Positions 25,516 to 36,700 of a stretch of 64,000 bases of DNA are shown here, piece after piece. Position numbers and translations under genes: made by a program. The DNA is from CALODP01 sp942492055 (GTDB lineage Bacteria; Bacteroidota; Ignavibacteria; Ignavibacteriales; Melioribacteraceae): positions 270,717 to 334,716 of the forward strand of contig CALODP010000025.1 in assembly GCA_942492055.1 (NCBI GenBank), read 5' to 3'. The notes below the pieces were generated by a model, which had not been told where the DNA came from, searched no databases, and saw only the letters and a program-made list of their open reading frames with translations. Numbering within the stretch: position 1 is the stretch's first letter; each line of letters begins with the position of its first letter.

Positions 25516-28500
25516 ATGCGAAGCAAATTCTCTATTGTAATACTTATTTTATTAGTATGCTTGCCAATCTATGCGTCAAGGGATATAAATATCATTTCCT
25601 CGGACGAGTCCGGTATTACTTTCGAATATATACCTCAATATTTAGATACATCTCTTGTTGTAATAAATAACAAAAAATACATTGATATTGATTTTGTCGG
25701 TTCAAACTTCCGTGATGTTGAAGAGAGAGTTGTGCCACAAATTCCGAGTAGATTTCTTTCTATTGGTGTTCCGTCCGAATTCGGCAATACAGTTCAGATT
25801 CTAGCCTCTCAATATGATGTTATAGAAGGGGAAGTTATTCCCAACAGAATGAAGCAAAACTTGCCTTCGGAAGTTTATACTAATCCGGAATTAGTAACAT
25901 TCGGCGAATACGGGATAATGAGAAATTTGAGAGTTCAGGAAATTAAAATTTCTCCGGTTATTGTTGATCAAGAGAATAAAAAGATCAGACTCTACAAGAA
26001 AATTAGAGTAAAATTGAATTTTGGTCCTCCCAAAGAGGAAGTATACGAGATTACCGAAACTTATCTTAGAACTGCAATCCTTAATTTCGAAATAGCTCGG
26101 AAATGGGGTACTTGGTCGAGTGACCGATCATTAAAGAAAACATCCGCTATTCGGAATTCTGTTCTTTCAACCGGCACATGGTATAAGTTCGAGGCTAAAG
26201 AAGAAGGAATATATAAAATAGGACGAGACCAGTTAAGCAGTTTGGGTATTGACCCGGATAATGTTGATCCCAGGACTATTAAGCTATATAATAACGGTGG
26301 TATGAATTTACCTGAAAGAGTTGAAGAGGATGTGCCAACTGATCTTGTGGAAAATGCTATTCTTGTAGTCGGTGAAGAAGATGGCAAATTCGATAACGGT
26401 GATTATATTCTTTTTTACGGAAGGGGAACTGACTTTTGGGAATATGATCAGACCAAAAGAGAAATTATTCGTAGAAAACACTGGTACTCGAAGAACAACT
26501 ATTATTGGATTACATCCGGTGGGAATAGCGGGAAAAGAATAGAAAACAAGTCTTCTGAGAATATTACTCCTGACGTTGTACAAAACACTACCCAAGCTTT
26601 CAAGTGGTATGATGAGGATAATTTTAATATCGGGAAAACCGGACGTCTTTATTTGGGAGAAGAGTTTACGCCAAATAATAAAAGCAGAACATACATAAAT
26701 TCACTTAGCAATATAGTCCCTAACTCGACTGTTAGGTATTCATGTCAGGTGGGAAATATTACTGACCGGTCTATCTTACTTGATATATCGGAAAATGGAA
26801 AAAAAATAGTAACAAGAACTTTATACAAATATGTTCCGGATGGTTATAGCTACGATATATTCAAACAAACAGAATTTTCATTTTCTGCATCCTCCTCTAC
26901 TATTATCGATTCTCGTAGTGTATTAAAGTTTAATTTTGGATTATCTGCTACCGGAGAAAAAGGATTTATCGATTATTATGATATCTCCTATCAGTCTTAT
27001 ACAAACGCAGTAAGTGATGAGTTGTGTTTTTTTGCTAATAGCAAGAATGAGATTATCCAGTATCATCTCAAGAATTTTACTAATAGTAATATCAATATTT
27101 TTGATGTTTCCAATTACGCTGATCTCAAGCAAATTAAAAACACACAAATTAGTGGTGGCGAAGCCAAGTTCACTGTTGTTGAAGACGGTAGCAGTCTTTC
27201 CAAGTATATTGCTGTAACTGCTAATGCCTACAAGACTATTACTAATATTAGTGAAGGATTGAATTCAAATGTTCATGGACAGACAACAGGAAGTAAATAT
27301 ATCATTATAACGGATAAGAAATTTTCCGAAGAAGCCAAACAACTGGCTGACTATAGAGCAAACGAATCGCCTTATAAAATGTCTACATCTGTGTTTTATA
27401 TGGATGAAATCTATAATGAGTTTTCTTGTGGAATGGTTGATCCTATGGCTTTGAGAAATTTTCTGAAATATGCTTATTATAATTGGTCGGAAAAGCCATT
27501 TTACGTATTATTATTAGGGGATGGTAATTATGATTACCTTGATAGAGAAGGGTTCGGGACAAATTATGTTCCGACATACCAAACGATAAGATCTAATAGT
27601 GAGACCGAATCGTATTGTACAGATGACAACTTTTCTCTATTAACTGATGGTGATTCTATTAATGATTTGGCTATTGGTAGAGTAAATGTTATTTCTAATA
27701 AAGACGCACAAAACTACATTAAAAAAATAAAAAAATATGAAACCGGAACTGATAGAGGACTCTGGAATAGTGAGATTACTTTTGTGGCTGATGACGGTTT
27801 GAAGACTAAAGGTAATGACGGTAATATGCATACAAGTCAAACAGAGAGATTAGTAAACAGAATCCCTTCATATATTACCGGGAATAAGATTTATCTTGCT
27901 GCTTATCCTGAGCTTTTGACCGGATCCGGGAGAAGAAAGCCATTGGTTAACAAAGCGATAATCGATGCTGTTAATAATGGAACATTGATATTGAATTTTG
28001 TCGGGCATGGAAATCCGAAAGTATGGACACATGAGGTTGTTTTTGATCAATTGACAACCATTCCACAAATGAAAAATGATAAACTCTTTTTCATAGTTGC
28101 AGCGACCTGTGATTTTGGGAAATATGATGATCCTAATATTATTAGTTCTACCGAGGAAATGTTACTAAAAGATGAATACGGTAGTATCGGGACGATAGCT
28201 TCTTCCAGACTATCATTTTCGAGTAATAATGCCGCATTGGTTACAGCTCTTTTTACATGCCTATTTCAGGATAGTAGATATATTCCAACTATAGGTGAGG
28301 CTTGGGTAGCTACGAAAAAAAATAGAACTTCACCAAATGATAGAAAGTATCATTTATTTGGAGATCCAGCCCTTCGATTAAAATTGCCACGTAAGGAGAT
28401 TAAAATTGATCGAATTAATGGGATTGAGCTGAGGGAGACAAATTCGATCCAAATAAAGGCTTTAAGTCAGGTTACAATTAATGGGTCTGTTCGAGATAAT

Positions 28501-29457
28501 AATGATAATGTCAATACTTCCTTTAATGGAGAAGGCCTTCTCTCGGTTTTTGATTCGGAACAATCTCTCTATTTGGAAGAAATTAATTATAATATGATGA
28601 AGCCTGGTGGAGTGATATTCAGAGGACGTGTGAAAGTAGACAACGGTCTCTTTAATGCATCTTTCAGTGTTCCAAAAGATATTTCTTATGAAAATAAAAA
28701 TGGGAAAGTTGTAGCTTATCTGTATAACGAGAATAGCGATGTAATCGGAGCAACTAATAATATTATTGTCGGTGGCTCCGATACAACAGTCACTAATGAC
28801 GGTAAAGGCCCGGAAGTTGATATCTTCTTCGATAATATGGAATTCGAAAACGCTACTTTTGTAAAACCGGATTTTACTTTATTTGTTAAAATTAATGATG
28901 AAACCGGATTAAATACTACAGGAACAGGAGTCGGACACAAATTAGAAGCGGTCTTTGATGATGATGAGCTGAACGCTGTTGATCTGACAAATAGTTTTGT
29001 AGGTGATATTGATGCCGGCGGAAAGAGTGGGGTTGTTGAGCACAAATTTACAAGCTTCGAAAAAGGGGATCATAAAATTCGTGTAAAGGCTTGGGATATA
29101 TTTAATAATTACTCACAAGCGGAAACATTCTTTTCGGTATCCAATAGTTCCGGATTGGATATTGATAATATAATAAACTACCCGAATCCCTTTAGGGGAA
29201 GTACTACATTTACATTCCAGCACAATTTGGAATCGGCTTTGGATGTAAAAATTAAAGTCTATTCTATTGCCGGAAGACTAATTAAAGAGATTGAAGAGAA
29301 TGGTATTTTCGAAAAATTTGTCAAAATTCCATGGGATGGGCATGATGAAGACGGGAATAGCATCGCAAACGGAACTTATTTATATAAAGTTATTATTAAA
29401 TCGGTCGATGGAAAATACTCGAAGAGCTATTTGGGTAAATTGGCCGTATTCAGATAA
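25516..29457 (+). CDS. porU: PorU, type IX secretion sortase (C25 gingipain-like protease)
   Basis: The start is ATG 25516, five nt after AGGGG; the upstream TTG at 25483 would precede the signal peptide. 1313 residues: signal peptide (SIVILILLVCLPIYA), an N-terminal propeptide and beta domains, then the C25 caspase-like domain with GDGNYDY, catalytic His831 (FVGHGNP) and Cys865 (AATCDFG). A C-terminal FlgD-like/sorting-type beta domain (YPNPFRG...ANGTYLYKV) ends the protein. PorU removes the C-terminal signal of type IX cargo at the cell surface and joins it to lipopolysaccharide. porV follows 41 nt downstream, as expected for its partner. The H/C dyad is intact. Confidence 0.92.
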   Translation: MRSKFSIVILILLVCLPIYASRDINIISSDESGITFEYIPQYLDTSLVVINNKKYIDIDFVGSNFRDVEERVVPQIPSRFLSIGVPSEFGNTVQILASQYDVIEGEVIPNRMKQNLPSEVYTNPELVTFGEYGIMRNLRVQEIKISPVIVDQENKKIRLYKKIRVKLNFGPPKEEVYEITETYLRTAILNFEIARKWGTWSSDRSLKKTSAIRNSVLSTGTWYKFEAKEEGIYKIGRDQLSSLGIDPDNVDPRTIKLYNNGGMNLPERVEEDVPTDLVENAILVVGEEDGKFDNGDYILFYGRGTDFWEYDQTKREIIRRKHWYSKNNYYWITSGGNSGKRIENKSSENITPDVVQNTTQAFKWYDEDNFNIGKTGRLYLGEEFTPNNKSRTYINSLSNIVPNSTVRYSCQVGNITDRSILLDISENGKKIVTRTLYKYVPDGYSYDIFKQTEFSFSASSSTIIDSRSVLKFNFGLSATGEKGFIDYYDISYQSYTNAVSDELCFFANSKNEIIQYHLKNFTNSNINIFDVSNYADLKQIKNTQISGGEAKFTVVEDGSSLSKYIAVTANAYKTITNISEGLNSNVHGQTTGSKYIIITDKKFSEEAKQLADYRANESPYKMSTSVFYMDEIYNEFSCGMVDPMALRNFLKYAYYNWSEKPFYVLLLGDGNYDYLDREGFGTNYVPTYQTIRSNSETESYCTDDNFSLLTDGDSINDLAIGRVNVISNKDAQNYIKKIKKYETGTDRGLWNSEITFVADDGLKTKGNDGNMHTSQTERLVNRIPSYITGNKIYLAAYPELLTGSGRRKPLVNKAIIDAVNNGTLILNFVGHGNPKVWTHEVVFDQLTTIPQMKNDKLFFIVAATCDFGKYDDPNIISSTEEMLLKDEYGSIGTIASSRLSFSSNNAALVTALFTCLFQDSRYIPTIGEAWVATKKNRTSPNDRKYHLFGDPALRLKLPRKEIKIDRINGIELRETNSIQIKALSQVTINGSVRDNNDNVNTSFNGEGLLSVFDSEQSLYLEEINYNMMKPGGVIFRGRVKVDNGLFNASFSVPKDISYENKNGKVVAYLYNENSDVIGATNNIIVGGSDTTVTNDGKGPEVDIFFDNMEFENATFVKPDFTLFVKINDETGLNTTGTGVGHKLEAVFDDDELNAVDLTNSFVGDIDAGGKSGVVEHKFTSFEKGDHKIRVKAWDIFNNYSQAETFFSVSNSSGLDIDNIINYPNPFRGSTTFTFQHNLESALDVKIKVYSIAGRLIKEIEENGIFEKFVKIPWDGHDEDGNSIANGTYLYKVIIKSVDGKYSKSYLGKLAVFR

Positions 29458-29498
29458 AGAAATCAAAAGAAAATCTAATATACCGGAGGAATATTTAT

Positions 29499-30698
29499 AT
29501 GTTGAAAAGATTAGCAATGGCATTATCTGTATTTGCTATGTTTTTGGGGCTTACTGGAAAATCCTTTGCCCAAGGAGAAGCTGCGTTGCCTTTCCTACTT
29601 TTGGCTCCTGATTCGAGAGCAGCCGGAATTGGTGAATCGGGAAGTGGTTTGGCGGATAACGCTTCAGCCATTTTTTGGAACCCTGCCGGTATAGCCTTTT
29701 TGGATGGTACCGAATTTAGCTTTACTCATAGTAAGTGGTTGCCTCAGTTCAATTTGGACCTATTCTATGATTATTTGGCTTATCGTCAATATATTGAGGA
29801 AATTGATGGTAGCTTACTTGCTAGTGTAATGTATATGAACTATGGCGAATTTGTTAGAACCGATTCGAATGATCCTACTCCTAAAGGTACTTTTCGTTCT
29901 TACGATATGGCCGTAACTGTTGGATACGCTACAAAATTAAGCAACGATTTTGGATTGGGATTAAATTTTAGATTAATTCATAGCCAATTGGCTGATAAAC
30001 CAACCGGTCAAGAAAAAGGGAAAGGTGTTGCTACTACCGTAAGTTTTGATATTGCTGGTATGTGGAGACCCGAAAAATTAGATCTTCCTTTGTTAGGAGA
30101 TTGTGGTAACAAATTTTCTCTTGGTATAAACTTGAGTAATTTGGGACCGAAAATTTCTTATATCGACCAGGCTCAAGCTGATCCTATTCCAACCAACTTC
30201 AGACTCGGAATGGCTTTCAGATTATACGAAGATGAGTATAATTCATTAACTTGGTCTCTTGATTTTAGCAAACTTCTCGTTAGCAAGGGAGAGGCATATA
30301 GAGGAGATGAGAACGATACGCTTCGTAATACCAGCGGAAAAAAAGATGAGTTTTATAAAGCTATTTTCACTGCTTGGGGCGATCAACCATTTGATGAAGA
30401 ATTAAGAGATATCGTTACTTCAACCGGTTTTGAATACTGGTACGGAATACCGGAAGATTTCATGTTTGCTCTAAGAGGTGGTTTTTTCTATGAAGATCCT
30501 TCATACGGAAATAGAAAGTTCTTAACTTTCGGTGCCGGTATTAGATATGACATGTACGGTTTTGATTTCAGTTATATTTCGACCAGCGCATTTAAGGACG
30601 GTGAAAACCATCCGCTTGCAGATACTCTCCGTTTCTCATTATTAATAGGATGGGGAACTACTCCTAGTGCAGTTAGTGGATTTCCAAGAGGGATATAA
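29499..30698 (+). CDS. porV: PorV, type IX secretion outer-membrane shuttle protein
   Basis: 399 residues, ATG 29499 eight nt after GGAGGA (29485-29490). A signal peptide ending FAQ is followed by the PorV/LptO hallmark: APDSRAAGIGESG...DNASAIFWNPAGIAFL, then alternating amphipathic strands of a FadL-like outer-membrane barrel ending in a glycine-rich terminal segment. PorV binds cargo C-terminal domains and brings them to PorU. The operon is porU-porV, followed six nt later by a protein with a sorting tail, which may be a direct client. Confident by sequence and context. Confidence 0.92.
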   Translation: MLKRLAMALSVFAMFLGLTGKSFAQGEAALPFLLLAPDSRAAGIGESGSGLADNASAIFWNPAGIAFLDGTEFSFTHSKWLPQFNLDLFYDYLAYRQYIEEIDGSLLASVMYMNYGEFVRTDSNDPTPKGTFRSYDMAVTVGYATKLSNDFGLGLNFRLIHSQLADKPTGQEKGKGVATTVSFDIAGMWRPEKLDLPLLGDCGNKFSLGINLSNLGPKISYIDQAQADPIPTNFRLGMAFRLYEDEYNSLTWSLDFSKLLVSKGEAYRGDENDTLRNTSGKKDEFYKAIFTAWGDQPFDEELRDIVTSTGFEYWYGIPEDFMFALRGGFFYEDPSYGNRKFLTFGAGIRYDMYGFDFSYISTSAFKDGENHPLADTLRFSLLIGWGTTPSAVSGFPRGI

Positions 30699-30704
30699 AT
30701 CATA

Positions 30705-33700
30705 ATGAAAAATAAAGTTTTTGTTCTTGCTGTATTATTTTTGGGATTGGGCAGTCTTTCTGCCCAATCTTTTGTCGGTAAGTTAAATCCTTATCCGACT
30801 CTTAATAGAAACTCCTCAGATACTCTCAAGATTCTTGCCGTTTTGGCACAATTTCAACCCGACAAAGATGATGCTACTTTCGGAGACGGAACTTTCGGAT
30901 CTATATATTCCGAAGATTATGGGACCACTATTATCGATCCGTTACCGCATGATGTGAAGTATTTCGCTAATCATATGGAATTTGCAAAAAACTATTACAC
31001 GAAAGTATCAGGTGGAAAATTAACAATCGATTATAAGATTCTTGAAAATATCGTAACGCTTTCCAAAACAATGAGAAATTATGCTCCTCCGACTGGAGAC
31101 AAATCTAATTTCTCAAATTTGGGCGAGTTTAGTAAAGAAGTTTGGCAATTGACCGAACAAGCCAATCCCGATCTCGACTTTTCCGAATATGATTTGTTTT
31201 TGGTTTTTCATGCCGGCGTCGGACACGATATCGAAGTCCCCGGTAGCATAGGGAACGACAAAGATTTACCTTCTGTATACTTGAGTCCGAAATCATTGCG
31301 CAAAATTTACGGCGAGGATTTCGAAGGTTTCGAAGTCGGGACAAACAATTTCAAAATTAATAATACTCTCCTAATGCCGGAAACCGAATCCAGAGAACTT
31401 AAGGGAATCGGGGGGACTACTCTTCTCGAATTATCGATTAACGGACTTATGGTTGCGAGTATCGCAAGTCATCTGGGACTCCCCGATCTTTTCGATACCG
31501 AAACCGGGCTTAGTGCTATTGGACGATTCGGACTGATGGACGGCCAATCGATCTTTACATATAACGGACTCTTTCCTCCCGAACCTTCTCCTTGGGAAAA
31601 GATGTTTCTGGGGTGGATTGAACCTACGGTTATAAACGATTTTAAAGAAAAAGAAATTACTTTGACTGCTCTTCGTGCCGCCGTTGACGGGGATACTTCT
31701 TTGGTGAAAATTCCGATCAGTTCCACAGAGTATTATCTTGTTGAAAACAGAGCAAGAGATGCCAAGGAAGACGGATGCACGGTTACATATAGAATAGGGG
31801 AAAGAGAGTTTACCAGAACGTTTTCCAAAGATTTTCCTTCCTTTAGTTATTACGATGCCGATACTATCGACGGTGTTGTTGTTGATGTTGATGAATTCGA
31901 CTGGGCTGTTCCCGGCGACGAAAGAAAAATTAAAGATAACTTCGAGGATGTCGGGATAGTGATCTGGCACATCGACGAAGCTGTAATCAATGAAAAATTT
32001 GACGATAACAAAATCAACACAGATAAAAAACGCCGTGGTGTTAAAGTTGTAGAGGCGGACGGTATTTTTGATATCGGTGAAAAATTCAATACTGTTTTCG
32101 GTGACGAAGTAATCGGAGAAGGAACTAAGGAAGATACCTGGTACCGAAATAATACGTCCAAAGTCGAATACTACAAAAACAGATTCGATGGCAATTCTAC
32201 TCCTGCTTCCGTTTCTAATACCGGGGCCAAATCTTTGATCGGTATGTACGACTTTTCCGATCCGAAAGTTAAGATGACTTTCAAATTGACCTTCGGTGAA
32301 AAGGATATAAAACAATTAGCCTCAATAGAGCTTAAAGCGGATGAATTGAAATCGATCGCTGCCGGTAGTGCCAATAACTCCTCCTTATTTGTCTTCGGGG
32401 ATGAAAAAGCATATAGATATACAGCCGACGGCAACCTGATTAACGAAATAGATTTTGTTAGTCAATATAAACCGGTAGTTACTTCTATTGAAGATAAGGA
32501 AGTGATTATTGGTGTTGACGGAAAGAATATCAAAGCGATAAAGTTCAATGTAATGAGCGTGGAAGAAAAATCCTTTACATTGGATGAAAATATTTCAGCT
32601 CCTTTGGTGCAGTATCAGACTGGAGCAGATAATGTCAGTATTCTCTGTGGTTTGGAGAACGGAGGGATTAAAATGATCTCCGTTGATAAGGATTTGAAAA
32701 TAATAGAAATCGGACAACAATCTATCTCCTTACTCAACCCGATAAAACAGATCGCAACCGACGGAACTACTATTTCCGCGATATCGGTTAATAAATACTG
32801 GAATAATGAAACCGGAATTGTTGAGCTCGATAACGAAATTAAGTCATTAGCCTTAACGAAAGATTCCGAAGATGTTGTAAATGCTGTGATTTTATCCGGT
32901 GATAATAATTTTGACGTAATAAGAAAAGGAGCTATATACTCCTCATTCGTCGGAACAAACAAGGTTAATGAATTTGCATTGGCAGATCTCATCGGAACCG
33001 GTGATAACCAAATTATTTTTGCCGACGGAAACGAAATAAAAGCATACAATTTTATCGGAAATCCGATCGATAATTATCCTTATCAAACAAAGGATAGAGA
33101 TGAAATTACTTCCCAAATTTTAATCGCTCCTCTGGATGCCGACAAATCGGAAGAATTCATTTCAATAACAGAAGACGGAAAGATTTTCGGTAATTCCGGA
33201 ATAGAGGCGGAATCTCTTACAGGGTATCCTTTGACCGCCGGTAATACGAATGATTACAGATCCATCCTTTTCATCGATGGAGTTAATCTTAATCTGGCTG
33301 TAGTATCCGGTAAAAGAATGTCTGTTTGGAAAATTGCCGAAGCACCTGCTTCAATGCAATGGACTCAGCAGTATGGCAACAGCGGAAACACAGCTTTTGT
33401 TAAATCGGCTAATTCCGAAAATGTTATCAAAGAGTTTTTCCCGATGGATAAAGCTTACAACTGGCCTAATCCGGTTTATCAAGGGGAAACATATTTCCGA
33501 TTCTTTGTAAACGAAGATGCTAAAGTTGATATAAAAATATTTGATCTCGCCGGTGATATGGTTGACGATCTTAAAGGTAGCGCCACCGGTGGCGTGGATA
33601 ATCAAATACTCTGGAACGTCAAAGATGTTCAAAGCGGGGTCTACTTCGCTTATCTTTCCGTTACCGGAAATAGTGGCAAAAGTGATCAGAAGATTATTAA

Positions 33701-33719
33701 AGTTGCCGTGATCAAGTAA
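30705..33719 (+). CDS. M6-like pseudopeptidase with type IX sorting tail
   Basis: 1004 residues with a signal peptide ending SAQ. The first 400 follow the immune-inhibitor-A/M6 fold: an early AVLAQFQPD segment, YYTKVSGGKLTIDY, then the active-site helix region before GLPDLFDTETG...GRFGLMDG. Where M6 enzymes have HExxH, this protein reads S252-I-A-S-H256, so the first His and the Glu are missing and proteolysis is unlikely. The middle is rich in beta-propeller-like repeats. The last 85 residues (NWPNPVYQGETYFRFFV...GVYFAYL) form a type A sorting domain, so it should be exported by the type IX system. It starts six nt after porV, suggesting a built-in client or accessory. Function unknown. Confidence 0.82.
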   Translation: MKNKVFVLAVLFLGLGSLSAQSFVGKLNPYPTLNRNSSDTLKILAVLAQFQPDKDDATFGDGTFGSIYSEDYGTTIIDPLPHDVKYFANHMEFAKNYYTKVSGGKLTIDYKILENIVTLSKTMRNYAPPTGDKSNFSNLGEFSKEVWQLTEQANPDLDFSEYDLFLVFHAGVGHDIEVPGSIGNDKDLPSVYLSPKSLRKIYGEDFEGFEVGTNNFKINNTLLMPETESRELKGIGGTTLLELSINGLMVASIASHLGLPDLFDTETGLSAIGRFGLMDGQSIFTYNGLFPPEPSPWEKMFLGWIEPTVINDFKEKEITLTALRAAVDGDTSLVKIPISSTEYYLVENRARDAKEDGCTVTYRIGEREFTRTFSKDFPSFSYYDADTIDGVVVDVDEFDWAVPGDERKIKDNFEDVGIVIWHIDEAVINEKFDDNKINTDKKRRGVKVVEADGIFDIGEKFNTVFGDEVIGEGTKEDTWYRNNTSKVEYYKNRFDGNSTPASVSNTGAKSLIGMYDFSDPKVKMTFKLTFGEKDIKQLASIELKADELKSIAAGSANNSSLFVFGDEKAYRYTADGNLINEIDFVSQYKPVVTSIEDKEVIIGVDGKNIKAIKFNVMSVEEKSFTLDENISAPLVQYQTGADNVSILCGLENGGIKMISVDKDLKIIEIGQQSISLLNPIKQIATDGTTISAISVNKYWNNETGIVELDNEIKSLALTKDSEDVVNAVILSGDNNFDVIRKGAIYSSFVGTNKVNEFALADLIGTGDNQIIFADGNEIKAYNFIGNPIDNYPYQTKDRDEITSQILIAPLDADKSEEFISITEDGKIFGNSGIEAESLTGYPLTAGNTNDYRSILFIDGVNLNLAVVSGKRMSVWKIAEAPASMQWTQQYGNSGNTAFVKSANSENVIKEFFPMDKAYNWPNPVYQGETYFRFFVNEDAKVDIKIFDLAGDMVDDLKGSATGGVDNQILWNVKDVQSGVYFAYLSVTGNSGKSDQKIIKVAVIK

Positions 33720-33748
33720 TTCTAATTTGTGAAATGTGTGGAAGTAAT

Positions 33749-36700
33749 ATGCGTAAATTCTCTTTATTGACGACGTTTTTTTTCTTAACGATAAATTTAC
33801 TTAATGCGCAGTATAATGAGTTCAATCCCGATTACGAATGGCTTACCATCAAAGGGGAACATGTTTACGTGCATTATCATGCCGAAGCCGAAAGAACTGC
33901 CAAGGTTGTTGCGAAAATCGCAGATGAAGTCTGGGATCCGATTTGCTCTCTCTACGAATACGAACCGGAAACAGTTCATTATGTGATTAAAGATATAGAC
34001 GACTATTCTAACGGTGCTACTTATTTCTTTGATAACAAAATTGAAATCTGGGCCTCCGCTTTGGATTTCGATCTTCGCGGTACTCACAATTGGCTTCGTA
34101 ACGTTATCTCTCATGAGTTTACGCATATGGTGCAAATACAAGCAGCAATGAAACTTAAAAGATCGGTTCCGGCGCTCTATTTTCAATATCTTAATTACGA
34201 AGACAAAAGACGCCCCGATATTTTGTACGGATTTCCGAATGTAATTGTCTCTTATCCTATTGCTACTCTTAATGTCCCTGCGTGGTTTGCAGAAGGAACC
34301 GCTCAGTACATGAGAAAAGAACTGGGCTATGACGATTGGGATACTCACCGAGACATGATTCTTCGTAGCTATGTTCTCGAAGACAAAATGCTTTCATGGA
34401 ATCAAATGCAAAGCTTCGGTAAAACTAGTTTGGGTAACGAATCTGTTTATAATTCCGGCTTTGCCTTTACACGGTTTATCGCTCAAAAATACGGTGAAGA
34501 TAAACTTAGAAAGGTCACAAAGAAACTTGGCAAATGGAATATATTCACTATCGATGCCGCGTTCAAAGAAGTTATCGGAAAAGATGGCGAAGAACTTTAT
34601 GCGGAATGGAAAGAAGTTGTAAAGAAAAGTTATAAAGAGAGAGCAACCGATGTTCTTAGTAATATGGTTGCCGGTAAAGAGATCGCTTCCGAAGGTTTCG
34701 GTAATTTCTATCCGAAGTACAACAAGGAAGATAACAAAGTCTATTATATCTCTAATAAATCTGCCGATTATTTCGGATTGACCGCTTTATACGCTTACGA
34801 TATCGAATCGGGCAAGGAAGAAAAAATAGTTGATGGTGTCAGATCAACTTTCGGATTTATCCCCGGTACGAAAAAAATAATCTATGCCAAATTGAGCGAA
34901 AATAATCCCAAATGGGTAAACATTCACGATCTTTATGTTTACGACATCGAAGAGGAAGAAGAGACTCGTTTGACTCACGGCTTGAGAGCTAATACTCCAG
35001 ACGTTTCTCCCGACGGGAAAAGAATTGTCTTTTCTTATCAAAAAGATGGTACTACCAATTTGGGATTGGTTGATATCAACGGAAGGAACTTCAAAAGATT
35101 GACCCTTTTCGAAGACGGGGAGCAAGTTTATAATCCTAAATTCTCAGTTAACGGTAACACAATCTACTTCGATTTTATTAAACGAAACAACAGAGATGTT
35201 GCCAAAGTTAATATCGACGCTACCGGTTTCGAGTTGGTTTTCTCTACAAACGCCGACGAAAGAACAGCCTTCGACGACAATGAGGGAAATATCTACTACG
35301 CTTCCGACAAGTCGGGTATATATAATATTTATCGTTTCAATACTAAGACGAACAAAACAGAGCAGATTTCCAATGTTACCGGCGGTGCCTTTATGCCAAC
35401 GGTGGATAACAAAGGTGATATATTCTATGCGGGATATACTTCCGGAGGATACAAAATTTTCTCTCTTGAATCTGCCAAACAATCCGAAGTTAATGATCGA
35501 ATGTCGTATAAATGGCAGGAAAATCCTCCGTTGAATCAGGAGATTAAAAACGGGGATATTGCCAAATTCGATCTTAATTACCTTCGTAATTACGACGATA
35601 CTGAAATTCCGGAATATACTCCGCAAAAGTATAGCGGGTTCTTTTCAAAAATGACATTCTTCCCGATAGTGCGTTTCGACGGATATAATACCGGAAATTC
35701 ATTTATTGATAAAGTAAAACCCGGTGTCTATTTCACTTCTTCCGATTATCTGAACAGATTCTCGGTCTTCGGTGGAATAACTCTGAACAAACGCCTCGAA
35801 AGAGATGCTTTCCTTAGTTTCGAATATCGCGATAAGCTCCCTCTCCTTTTTAATATCGGTTTGAAACCTGAGTTAAAAGCAGAAATATACAGCGTTAGCC
35901 GTAAAACTAATTCCGATATTTTATTTGACGTTGATTCTACCGGAGGAAAATTTTCTTACGCTGATAAGGTTAAGGCAGATATAACTTATAATCTTTTTGA
36001 AGTCGATTTTGCTGCTAAACACAAACTCTTTTACGGTGATAACTATTTGGAATATCGTCTTATTTATAGTCAATATTCGGCAACAATCGGGAGTTTTATT
36101 ATTCCGAATACTTCTAGTCTCTATCCTGAGTTTGAGGATAAGTATTTCAGCGGTTGGAATAATCAGTTGAAATTTACTCACAAATCAATCAAACCTGGGC
36201 AAGATAGTGATATTAATCCTGTCGGTCGTGATATTGAACTCCAATATAATTACGAATCTAACAAATATAATGTTACCGGTGATTATACTACTGATGATGG
36301 TATGCTTAAGCCGAATTATAATCATTACAATCTACACAGACTTGAACTCAATTATAAAGAACATATAGCCGTTGCAAAAGGGCATACTCTTTCGGCTCGT
36401 TTCAGAGCTGCCACCATTTTCGGTCCTGCAGTTCCCGATTTCTTCGATTATTATCTTGGCGGACTGATCGGTATGAAAGCTTATCCTTTCTATGCTATCA
36501 GCGGTAATGAATTAGGATGGGTTAATCTTACTTACAGATTCCCTCTTCTCAAGAATATCGATACCAGATTTGCACATCTCTATATCGATAAAGTCTTTAT
36601 GTCGGTTTATGGCGATTTCGGTAACGCATGGACCGGTAATATTCCGGGACTTAATGATTTCAAAAAAGGAGCCGGTGCCGAATTGAGAATAAAGATGAAT

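Noticed and set aside
31431..32315. 294-codon minus-strand frame opposite the M6-like gene
   Set aside because: The plus-strand frame has a signal peptide, recognisable domains and operon context; the antisense product is Phe/Ile/Val-rich without a family pattern.
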